Assembly (NCBI GenBank): GCA_946481035.1
Contig: CAMLNK010000153.1
Location: forward strand, 1 to 7,858
Direction: 5' to 3'
Origin: an uncultured Dyadobacter sp.
GTDB lineage: Bacteria; Bacteroidota; Bacteroidia; Cytophagales; Spirosomataceae
Length of the DNA: 7,858 nucleotides
Both the position numbers and the translations under genes were made by a program. The notes beneath the pieces were generated by a model. That model worked only from the letters and a program-made list of their open reading frames with translations, did not search any database and was not told the DNA's origin. Below are positions 1 through 6,288 of this stretch, piece after piece (the first letter of the stretch is position 1; every line of letters starts with the position of its first letter).

Positions 1-73
1 TAGCCATTTTTCAACGAAATAAAATATTATTCTAAATACTTCTAGAAATATTTTTATTGTCAAAATTTTATTT

Positions 74-81
74 TACATTTG
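74..81 (+). promoter_or_regulatory. Candidate Bacteroidota -7 promoter element of the cold-shock gene
   Basis: TACATTTG is a perfect match to the Bacteroidota primary sigma factor -7 consensus TAnnTTTG. It lies 22 bases before the ATG at 104, so transcription would start near 88 with a very short leader. A TTG is present at 57-59, but the gap to the -7 box (14 bases) is shorter than usual for the -33 element, so that half is weak. The surroundings are extremely AT-rich, which raises the chance of an accidental match. Confidence 0.5.
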
Positions 82-103
82 GTAAATATTTTAAAATAAA
101 GTT

Positions 104-295
104 ATGAATAGAGGAACGGTTAAGTTTTTTAATGAAACCAAAGGGTTTGGTTTTATTGCTCCGGAAAATGGCGGAGATGACATTTTTGTACACACCACAG
201 GTCTTAATGATGATATCCGTGAGAATGACAGTGTGTCTTACGAAGTTGAAGAAGGTAGAAAAGGCCTGAACGCAGTTAATGTAACCATTATCTAG
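104..295 (+). CDS. Cold-shock protein, CspA family (63 aa)
   Basis: A single cold-shock domain fills the protein. It is a five-stranded beta barrel that binds single-stranded RNA or DNA and acts in the cytoplasm as an RNA chaperone. The N-terminal GTVKFFN strand is followed by RNP1 (KGFGFI, residues 13-18) and an RNP2-like segment (DIFVHTT, 26-32). The C-terminal strand around residues 54-63 closes the barrel. The 63-residue length is close to the roughly 65-70 residues usual for the family. The ATG at 104 is preceded by an A-rich tract (AAAATAAAGTT) and no Shine-Dalgarno motif, as is common in Bacteroidota. The gene has its own candidate promoter and is closed by a terminator at 321-351, so it can be monocistronic. 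The family is certain. Whether this copy is cold-induced or constitutive cannot be told. Confidence 0.95.
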   Translation: MNRGTVKFFNETKGFGFIAPENGGDDIFVHTTGLNDDIRENDSVSYEVEEGRKGLNAVNVTII

Positions 296-320
296 CCTGC
301 CAAACCATACAAAGAAACAG

Positions 321-351
321 AATCCTCCCGGTGTGGAGGATTTTTTGTTTT
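321..351 (+). terminator. Intrinsic terminator after the cold-shock gene
   Basis: A perfect 8-bp stem (AATCCTCC at 321-328 with GGAGGATT at 335-342) encloses a 6-base loop, CGGTGT. It runs into a T-rich tail (TTTTTTGTTT) ending near 351. It lies 26 bases after the cold-shock stop codon and ends only about 10 bases before the next start codon at 362. It should separate the cold-shock gene from the acyltransferase unit, unless partial read-through feeds that unit. Confidence 0.9.
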
Positions 352-361
352 AGACCAACAA

Positions 362-1288
362 ATGAAATCCAATTCCCAGCAATACCCGAGATCGTTATGG
401 CGGATTATCGCGGTCCGATTGACAGATCTGCCAGCAACGCTTTTGAGTAATGCGCTGCTTTGCCTGACGTCACTCCTGTCAATTTTACTATCCTTATTGC
501 TTCGGTTTGTACTGCAATACCGGAAAATAGTGATCCGGAAAAATCTGATAAGTTCTTTCCCCACCAAGTCCGCAGAGGAGATCCGTGGGCTGACAAGCGC
601 ATATTACCGCCATATGAGCGACCTATTGCTCGAACCTTTTTTGTTTTACCTGGCTCCTGAAAGACTGAGAAAGCGCCTGGCTAAGTATAATAATCCGGAA
701 GTTTTGGAATTACTCCACGCAGACCAGCGGCCAGTAATAGTCTTCGCTTCGCACTACGGGAACTGGGAATATCTGATTAATCTTCCGCAAGTAACGGACT
801 ATCCGGTCTACACAGCTTACTCGCCAATCAAAAATGGTCTGGTCGACAGGATGATGATCAGGTTGCGTTCTTTCCTGGGGGTCAAACTTATTCCCAAGAA
901 GGGATTTTACCGGCAAGCGTTGTCGCTATTGCGCCAAACTGCTATCCCTAACTTACTGGTGGTCATTGCAGATCAGCGGCCTGCGCCTGGCAGCGACAAA
1001 TTTCATATTTCATTCCTGGACCAGGAGACTGCCGTTCAAACGGGAGGAGAACGGATGGCGGCTTCATCGCAGGCGGCAGTCGTGTACGTTGAATCGCAAA
1101 AAAGGTCTCGTTTCAGCTACGAGTTCACATTTCGGCTGATGGAGCACCCTGACCGGTCAACGCCCCTGAGCATTACAAAGTCCTACTATCATTTTCTGGA
1201 GAATAGCATCAGCCGTGCCCCATCTTACTGGTTATGGTCACACAACCGGTGGAAAATTCCGGCGGCGGGTGCTATCCATTCATCTTAA
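362..1288 (+). CDS. LpxL/HtrB-family lipid A (lysophospholipid) acyltransferase
   Basis: This is a 308-residue member of the LpxL/LpxM/HtrB family, which adds secondary acyl chains to lipid A precursors at the inner face of the cytoplasmic membrane. A hydrophobic segment at about residues 24-50 is the expected membrane anchor, and the following YRKIVIRKNLISSFP is the typical opening of the family. The catalytic H-x4-E/D motif is HYGNWE (131-136; H131, E136). Further family landmarks are ADQRP (203-207), the FLDQETAVQTGGERMA segment (218-233) and WLWSHNRWK (290-298), which is close to the ending seen in Bacteroidota homologues. Length is normal for the family. The ATG at 362 lies just past the terminator, and I see no promoter in the 66-base gap. 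The GH130 gene begins 9 bases after its stop, so the two are probably co-transcribed. The acyl donor and the position acylated cannot be read from sequence. An ornithine-lipid or other lysolipid acyltransferase role is less likely. Confidence 0.9.
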   Translation: MKSNSQQYPRSLWRIIAVRLTDLPATLLSNALLCLTSLLSILLSLLLRFVLQYRKIVIRKNLISSFPTKSAEEIRGLTSAYYRHMSDLLLEPFLFYLAPERLRKRLAKYNNPEVLELLHADQRPVIVFASHYGNWEYLINLPQVTDYPVYTAYSPIKNGLVDRMMIRLRSFLGVKLIPKKGFYRQALSLLRQTAIPNLLVVIADQRPAPGSDKFHISFLDQETAVQTGGERMAASSQAAVVYVESQKRSRFSYEFTFRLMEHPDRSTPLSITKSYYHFLENSISRAPSYWLWSHNRWKIPAAGAIHSS

Positions 1289-1297
1289 ATATTGATC

Positions 1298-2770
1298 ATG
1301 GCCGTACATCTCATTCGAAAAAACACCGTTTTTCAACCTGATTCAAGCCGAGTCATTGCGCGATTTCTATACAATGGCGAGGATAGGAGTAAAGAACTGA
1401 TTTCGACTATCCTGGCTCTTGATGCAGGCACCCAGGTACGGCAACTGAACAGCGTTCTGAGAAAATACGCGAAACGGCATCGGAATATCCTCAAGGTATT
1501 CGAACGACATTTTCGAAAGCTGGAAGTTCTGCTCAAAGCAATGCAAATAGACCCGCAGGATCTGGAAACGAACCAACGTCTGCTGATCGGTGCCTATTTC
1601 ACGATGGAATACTCCATCGAAGCTGCGGCCTTTTTCAACCCATCGATTGTGGCCGATCCCGATCAATCCGGCGTCGAACTAGGTGAAACGCGGGTGATCC
1701 TCAGCTTTCGGGCTACAGGGGAAGGACATATATCGTCTATTGTATTCCGTTCTGCGCTCATTGACCAAAACGATGATATTGTCATCGATACGCCTGGCCG
1801 GTTACTCGATTCTCCCGAGCATGTGCGCAACCACATCTATAAGAAAAAGTCGTTTTTGTCAAAATTGGGCGAAATGCAGGATTTGGATAATCTTGCATAC
1901 CCCGCTTTGGAAAGAAAGCTGACCGAGACTTTTACGTACGAAGAACTCAAACGGTACGTGGAAGAAACCAGCGGGTTGTCGGAGATGGACATCGCGGGCG
2001 CGGTGTTTCTCCGCGAGGTAATGTGGCTGGCCTCTTCGCACTATGAAATGGATTTTTCCCTTGATACCGACATCTCAGAACGTGTGATCTTTCCCATTGC
2101 GGATACGGAAAAAAGAGGTATCGAAGACGCGAGGTTTGTCTGTTTCACCGATGACAAGCAAGAGCGGACCTACTTTGCTACCTACACGGCGTACGATGGC
2201 GTCAATATCCTACCCAAGCTCTTGACTACCCGCGACTTCTATCATTTCAAAGTACTGCCGCTGCACGGAGAGATTGCGCAAAACAAGGGAATGGCACTTT
2301 TTCCTCGCAAGATCAAGGGTAAATACGCCATGCTTTGCCGTATCGACGGCGTTAATAATTACATTGCCTATTCGGATAATATCAGCGTTTGGCGCAAGGC
2401 CACGTTGATCCAGACACCCAAATTTCCCTGGGAATTCGTTCAAATGGGAAATTGTGGCTCACCCATTGAAACCCGGGCGGGATGGCTGGTATTAACGCAC
2501 GGAGTAGGCCCGATGCGGGAGTACGTGCTAGGTGCATCGCTGTTTGAATTGGAAAGTCCTGAAAATGAGATTGGGCGTCTGATTAACCCCCTACTAATCC
2601 CCAACGCAAGCGAGCGCGACGGTTATGTGCCGAATGTCGTGTATTCCTGCGGCGCATTCGTGCACAACCAGAGTCTGATTATCCCCTATGCGACTTCCGA
2701 CTATGCTTCTACTTATGCAGTGGTCAATTTAGAAGAATTATTAGAAGACCTTATCGTCGACAAGAACTAA
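1298..2770 (+). CDS. GH130 family glycosidase/phosphorylase, long form (490 aa)
   Basis: This is a glycoside hydrolase family 130 protein with the expected five-bladed beta-propeller fold. Characterised members cleave beta-1,4- or beta-1,2-mannosides, mostly by phosphorolysis to mannose-1-phosphate and in some subfamilies by hydrolysis. About 100 N-terminal, mostly helical residues precede the propeller, as in the roughly 490-residue forms. Landmarks are FNPSIV (113-118), ILSFRATGEGHISSIVFR (134-151), GIEDARF (274-280), the GNCGSPIET segment (384-392), LVLTHGVGPMR (397-407) and ERDGYVPNVVYSCG (439-452). R279, H401 and R407 are candidates for phosphate binding (inference), so a phosphorylase is somewhat favoured. 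There is no signal peptide, which fits a cytoplasmic enzyme. I chose the ATG at 1298. A TTG two codons upstream (1292) is in frame but less likely. The gene follows the acyltransferase by 9 bases and converges on the GT4 gene, with overlapping stop codons. The exact linkage cleaved is unknown. Confidence 0.9.
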   Translation: MAVHLIRKNTVFQPDSSRVIARFLYNGEDRSKELISTILALDAGTQVRQLNSVLRKYAKRHRNILKVFERHFRKLEVLLKAMQIDPQDLETNQRLLIGAYFTMEYSIEAAAFFNPSIVADPDQSGVELGETRVILSFRATGEGHISSIVFRSALIDQNDDIVIDTPGRLLDSPEHVRNHIYKKKSFLSKLGEMQDLDNLAYPALERKLTETFTYEELKRYVEETSGLSEMDIAGAVFLREVMWLASSHYEMDFSLDTDISERVIFPIADTEKRGIEDARFVCFTDDKQERTYFATYTAYDGVNILPKLLTTRDFYHFKVLPLHGEIAQNKGMALFPRKIKGKYAMLCRIDGVNNYIAYSDNISVWRKATLIQTPKFPWEFVQMGNCGSPIETRAGWLVLTHGVGPMREYVLGASLFELESPENEIGRLINPLLIPNASERDGYVPNVVYSCGAFVHNQSLIIPYATSDYASTYAVVNLEELLEDLIVDKN

Positions 2771-3777
2771 CGCCGGAGAATTTCTTCGTAGACGCTCATG
2801 TAATTGTCCACCATCTTTTCTTTCGAAAACATCGCCTTCGCCCATTGGCGGCATTCCTGCCTGTCAAGCTGTGCAACCCTTTTTACAGCCTGAACGGCCT
2901 CACCGATTGTATGGACCAGGAACCCGGTTTTCCCGTCGACAATCAGCTCGCACATCGAGCCACGGTTAAAGGCGATCACCGGTGTACCGCAAAACATCGA
3001 TTCAGCGACGCTTAAACCGAAAGGTTCGTCGAACTGAATCGGGTGAAGCAGAGCGAGCGCCTTTCCGAGTAACGTTTTCCGCTCGGATGGCCCGACGTTC
3101 CCAATATAAAAGACTGATCTTTCATCGACGCAGGGCTCGATCTTTTGCTCGAAATAGGCATCGTCCTGAATCAGCCCCGCTATTAGCAGGACTTTCCCTG
3201 ACTCTCGGGCTATCTGAATCGCTTCCAGCGTTCCCTTCTCTGGATGGATACGTCCGAAAAACAGGAGATAGTCTTGCGGGTTTCTCTCGAAAGGAAAATC
3301 CTTGCCGTCGACACCGTTATAAACTGTTGCAATGTAGTCCAGTTCGTCGCTACGATCGGCATTGCTAATGGATGCGTAAAAACATGATCCGTTATACTTC
3401 CGGTAGACATCCAGGATTTTCGGGGATGAAAACCCATGGATCGTCGTCAGCATTGGGGTGGGGATAAGCTTTGAGTAGGTTAGTGGCAGAAAATCGAAAT
3501 GATTGTGGATCAGGTCAAACCGCGAGGCGTTTTCCATTAGATGGCTGATATGCAAACATTCAGCTACCTTCGGGTCTACCTCCCTGTCTTCCGCATAGGG
3601 AGCGTGCGAGGTTCCTTCCAGTTTTGCCGTAGTCATCGAATCGGTTGTGGCAAAAAGCGTTACATCTACCCCCTTCTCGACGAGCCCCTCCGTCAGGTAC
3701 GAGGCCACCTGCTCCCATGGCCCATATTGCCGGGGCGGCGTACGCCATGCGATCGATGATAGTATAGCCACTCTCAT
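2767..3777 (-). CDS. GT4 family glycosyltransferase (336 aa)
   Basis: This retaining GT-B fold transferase should move a sugar from a nucleotide sugar to an acceptor glycan or lipid. The N-terminal half starts MRVAILSSIAWRTPPRQYG, with the glycine-containing loop and the YGPWEQV motif (18-24) seen in GT4 proteins, followed by VTLFATTDS (39-47) and the IHGF segment (113-116). The C-terminal half has VYNGVD (152-157), LLFFGRIHPEKG (171-182) and a full E-x7-E nucleotide-sugar motif, E251 to E259, inside EPFGLSVAES. The next segment, GTPVIAF (264-270), is also typical. There is no signal peptide or membrane segment. The length of 336 residues is at the short end for GT4, but both Rossmann domains are present. 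Its ATG overlaps the stop codon of the larger GT4 gene (ATGA, 3774-3777), which implies translational coupling in a two-gene operon. Donor and acceptor are not identifiable. Mannose is a guess from the GH130 neighbour. Confidence 0.92.
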   Translation of the reverse strand: MRVAILSSIAWRTPPRQYGPWEQVASYLTEGLVEKGVDVTLFATTDSMTTAKLEGTSHAPYAEDREVDPKVAECLHISHLMENASRFDLIHNHFDFLPLTYSKLIPTPMLTTIHGFSSPKILDVYRKYNGSCFYASISNADRSDELDYIATVYNGVDGKDFPFERNPQDYLLFFGRIHPEKGTLEAIQIARESGKVLLIAGLIQDDAYFEQKIEPCVDERSVFYIGNVGPSERKTLLGKALALLHPIQFDEPFGLSVAESMFCGTPVIAFNRGSMCELIVDGKTGFLVHTIGEAVQAVKRVAQLDRQECRQWAKAMFSKEKMVDNYMSVYEEILRR

Positions 3778-6017
3778 ACCAGTTCGGCTTCCATTTTGGT
3801 GACTTCCTCAAATGCTTCGAGCACGCTTAAATGGGAGATCAGGTAGGCCAATGTGCTCTCGGCTCCCTGGTTTCGGTTGACGCCTGTGCTTTCCAAACCG
3901 TCGCAGCAGCCTTTTGTTTCAAAATCGTAAAGGCTTACCCGGAGGTCGTTTTCTCCTAAAAACCACATGAAACAGGTGGATAATTTCTGGATATAGGATT
4001 GATCTTTGGTAAGCCGGAATGCCTGATGGAACATCAATACCATGGCAAGGGCATCCAGTGGTTGCTGAGCAAACATCGATTGCTCTCGGTCTCTGCCGTA
4101 CCAGTTCTCGTTGCCAACGACCGACAAATAGCCGTTACGGAGCGTTACATCCGAAAGGAAGTCCATGCTTTCTATTGCTACTTCGAAGACGCGGGGATCA
4201 TGCAAAAACTCCGCAGCATGCAGGAGCGCCAAGGGTAAAAATGCATTGTCATACGCCAGCAGCGATTCAAACCATTGCCAATCACTGCTGTGGTGGATAT
4301 CATATTCGGCGAGAAGCCTGCCGGTCAGGGCTCCCAGTATTCTGATCATCCCCTCGTCGGTCGGATTGCTTTTCAAATAGTGGCATATCCCGACGACGGT
4401 GTTGGCAATACTTCGGATAGATTTGAGTTTGGTAAAATTCGGCACAGCGTCAAAGAAAATCTCGCGACCGGTCTGGTAATAGGCGTCATTAGGCGCATTC
4501 CCGAGCAGATAGCCCAACGACCAAATCGTGCGACCAAAAGAGTCCTCCGACCCCACTTCATCCAGGAAGTTACGATTGAAGCTCAGGAAGTTTCTGAACA
4601 TGCCGTCCTGGGTCTGCATGTAATTGATGTAGCTTAAATAGGTGGGCGACAGTTTCAAGGCAAGTGGATGCTTGTTTCTTTTGTAGGTCATCAACACCAT
4701 CAGCAAGGCCCTTGCATTATCATCCAGGCAATAGCCTTCTTTCAGGTTCGGGATCCCGTATTTGGCGTGCTGGATAATGCCGGTGTCGTCGGTGAGGCGC
4801 TGAACATGATCGAGCAGGAACGGCGGGAGCGCAAGCGGGTCCAAAATCATCGGACTGCCCGATTCAAGATCCAGTCCGATTTTCGCTATTGATTCCGCCA
4901 ATTCCAGGTATTTTTCCCCGATTTTCGGCCAGGTTATTTCGCGACCATAATCGAATGCATTTTTGCGGAGCTGCCGCATCTGGTCGGGATGATCCAGTAG
5001 TTCAAGCAATATCTCGGTGAGTGCCGGTGAGTCGTGGAAGTTGAAAAGGCGGCCCCTGCCATCGGCGAGCAGTTCTGCCGCATGCCAATACGGCGTAGAG
5101 ATCACTGCATTGCCGGCGCCGATCGCATAGGAAAGCGTCCCGCTGGTGATCTGAGCCTCGCTGGTATAAGGGGTGATATAGATATCGGAGGCGGAGAGGT
5201 ATTTGAAAAGCTCGGACTGACTTATGAACTCGTTCAGGAATACGACATGCTTTTCAATACCCAGCTGTTTGACCAGGCCTGCAAGGAATACACGGTATTC
5301 TTCCCCGGCATGCCTGACTACGTTGGGATGTGTTTTTCCCAGCACAATGTAGACAAGTTGCGGATACTTCTTCACTACCTCAGGCAAGGCCCTCAGGACT
5401 GTCTCAATTCCTTTATTACGCCCGATAAATCCGAATGTCAACAGCACCTGCTTGGAGGAAAGTCTGAATTCTTTCTTAGCCAGAAGCTGGCCAAAGTGTA
5501 TGTCCGGCACACCATGTGCAATAAGGGCGATTTTGTCGATGGGTACTTTGTAGACATCCGACAGCATATCGACCGCGGTCTGGCTCATGACCACTACCGA
5601 CTGCGCAATTTTACATATCTCGGTCATCACAGCCTTCTGATTGTAGGAAGGTGTTTTCAGGACGGTATGCAGCGTCACGATCAGCGGAATTTTGAGCCGG
5701 TATAATAACGGCAGGATGTAGATGCCGTTCTGCCCGCCAAATATCCCGAATTCGTGTTCGAGGATGCATACATCGGCCCCGCTCAGGTTAATGACATTGG
5801 CTGCTTCCAGGTAATCCGTCTGCTCTTCCTGCCGGATACTAAGCTTCACCTCTTTGGGATAATCGTAATGCAGGCCATTGTCGTCTATCGCGATCACAAA
5901 ACCTTGCAAGCCACTGACCAGGGCTTCCTCTCCGACGGTAGAATGAAATAAATTTTGAGTGAAAGTACCAATTCCGCACTCCCTCGGAGGATAGGTTCCT
6001 ATAAAAGCAATTTTCAT
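3774..6017 (-). CDS. GT4 glycosyltransferase fused to an alpha/alpha six-hairpin (toroid) domain
   Basis: This 747-residue protein has two parts. Residues 1-380 form a GT4 transferase: MKIAFIGTYPPRECGIGTFT start, LEHEFGIFGG (86-95), TLHT (115-118), AHGVPD (167-172), FGFIGRNKG (195-203), and SGTLSYAIGAGNAVISTPYW (292-311). In the E-x7-E position, E286 is present but the second acid is T294, within a segment that otherwise fits the family. Residues from about 390 to 740 form a helical repeat region that looks like the six-hairpin glycosidase fold, with acidic and aromatic clusters: YCLDDNARAL (429-438), EDSFGRTIWSLG (491-502), SDWQWFESLLAYDNA (578-592), QQPLDALA (651-658) and NRNQGAESTLAYL (714-726). 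No signal peptide is present, so it acts in the cytoplasm or at the inner membrane face. It is the first gene of the - strand operon, and its stop overlaps the start of the smaller GT4. The transferase half is sure. The toroid could be catalytic or carbohydrate-binding. Confidence 0.9.
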   Translation of the reverse strand: MKIAFIGTYPPRECGIGTFTQNLFHSTVGEEALVSGLQGFVIAIDDNGLHYDYPKEVKLSIRQEEQTDYLEAANVINLSGADVCILEHEFGIFGGQNGIYILPLLYRLKIPLIVTLHTVLKTPSYNQKAVMTEICKIAQSVVVMSQTAVDMLSDVYKVPIDKIALIAHGVPDIHFGQLLAKKEFRLSSKQVLLTFGFIGRNKGIETVLRALPEVVKKYPQLVYIVLGKTHPNVVRHAGEEYRVFLAGLVKQLGIEKHVVFLNEFISQSELFKYLSASDIYITPYTSEAQITSGTLSYAIGAGNAVISTPYWHAAELLADGRGRLFNFHDSPALTEILLELLDHPDQMRQLRKNAFDYGREITWPKIGEKYLELAESIAKIGLDLESGSPMILDPLALPPFLLDHVQRLTDDTGIIQHAKYGIPNLKEGYCLDDNARALLMVLMTYKRNKHPLALKLSPTYLSYINYMQTQDGMFRNFLSFNRNFLDEVGSEDSFGRTIWSLGYLLGNAPNDAYYQTGREIFFDAVPNFTKLKSIRSIANTVVGICHYLKSNPTDEGMIRILGALTGRLLAEYDIHHSSDWQWFESLLAYDNAFLPLALLHAAEFLHDPRVFEVAIESMDFLSDVTLRNGYLSVVGNENWYGRDREQSMFAQQPLDALAMVLMFHQAFRLTKDQSYIQKLSTCFMWFLGENDLRVSLYDFETKGCCDGLESTGVNRNQGAESTLAYLISHLSVLEAFEEVTKMEAELV

Positions 6018-6033
6018 TTCGGCCGTTTGTTGA

Positions 6034-6044
6034 TTTGTTGTAAG
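6034..6044 (-). repeat. Leader motif CTTACAACAAA, copy before the GT4 operon
   Basis: On the - strand this reads CTTACAACAAA and ends 16 bases before the ATG of the 747-residue GT4 gene. It is identical to the + strand copy at 6154-6164, so the two form an 11-bp perfect inverted repeat with a 109-base spacer. Upstream flanks are also related (AGGTTAT here, AGGACCTAC in the other copy). Possible roles are a transcript 5' end, a translation-enhancing A-rich leader or a regulator site. Confidence 0.65.
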
Positions 6045-6153
6045 ATAACCTAATTAAACTGCATTACCCGGGAATATTTCAGCTGCCACCAAATACTTTA
6101 CAGAATCCCCAGGAATCCATAAAACATGTTGAATATCAATCAAAAGGACCTAC

Positions 6154-6164
6154 CTTACAACAAA
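6154..6164 (+). repeat. Leader motif CTTACAACAAA, copy before the microprotein gene
   Basis: This is the + strand copy of the motif, ending 10 bases before the ATG at 6175. It is identical over 11 bases to the - strand copy at 6034-6044. Each gene of the divergent pair is therefore preceded by the same motif in the same orientation relative to its own start codon. Confidence 0.65.
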
Positions 6165-6174
6165 ACTAAAAACC

Positions 6175-6288
6175 ATGTCAAAAGAAAATACCCAGCAGAA
6201 AAGCGACAAGAAAAAGCCCGCTAAAAACCTGAAAGAAAAGCGCGCGGACAAGAAGGAGAAGCGGGATAATAAATCGAAGATCGACTAG
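6175..6288 (+). CDS. Lysine-rich 37-aa microprotein, unknown function
   Basis: This short ORF starts at an ATG after an A-rich leader (CAAAACTAAAAACC) and codes for 37 residues: 13 Lys, 2 Arg, 4 Asp, 3 Glu, 3 Asn, 2 Gln and almost no hydrophobic residues (one Leu, one Ile). The net charge is about +8. It is predicted to be disordered and cytoplasmic, with no signal peptide or membrane segment. It begins MSKENTQQKSDKKK and ends near NKSKID. Its TAG stop (6286-6288) is followed with no gap by the ATG of the transglutaminase-like gene, so the two are probably co-transcribed and translationally coupled. That arrangement, and the shared leader motif, are the main reasons to believe it is translated. 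I do not recognise a family. It could bind nucleic acid or another polyanion, act as a leader peptide, or serve as a protein partner. All of these are guesses. Confidence 0.6.
   Translation: MSKENTQQKSDKKKPAKNLKEKRADKKEKRDNKSKID

Larger units (their letters stand above)
6018..6174. promoter_or_regulatory. Divergent intergenic region between the GT4 operon and the microprotein/transglutaminase unit
   Basis: These 157 bases lie between two divergent start codons (6017 on the - strand, 6175 on the + strand) and must hold the promoters of both units. No perfect pair of -33/-7 elements is visible. On the - strand, TAGGTTAT just upstream of the 6044 motif end is a partial TAnnTTTG match. CAAAACTA at 6161-6168 reads TAGTTTTG on the - strand, a formal -7 match with no -33 partner. 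The clearest signal is an 11-base motif found before both genes (see the repeat entries). A CCCGGG palindrome sits inside the region. No Shine-Dalgarno motif precedes either gene. Confidence 0.6.

Noticed and set aside
21..54. Hairpin AAAATATT with AATATTTT before the cold-shock gene
   Set aside because: The stem is made only of A-T pairs in very AT-rich DNA, with an 18-base loop. It is too weak and too likely by chance to call a terminator.
2982..3368. A 128-codon open frame opposite the smaller GT4 gene
   Set aside because: It is arginine- and serine-rich shadow coding opposite the E-x7-E and GRIHPEKG regions, with no domain signal.
5034..5705. A 223-codon open frame on the + strand opposite the larger GT4 gene
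   Set aside because: It lies fully antisense to well-conserved GT4 motifs, resembles no family I know, and such frames are common opposite genes of this composition.
6161..6168. CAAAACTA read on the - strand as a perfect TAnnTTTG -7 box for the GT4 operon
   Set aside because: It has no -33 TTG at a suitable distance and overlaps the + strand leader motif of the divergent gene, so the match alone is not enough for a promoter call.
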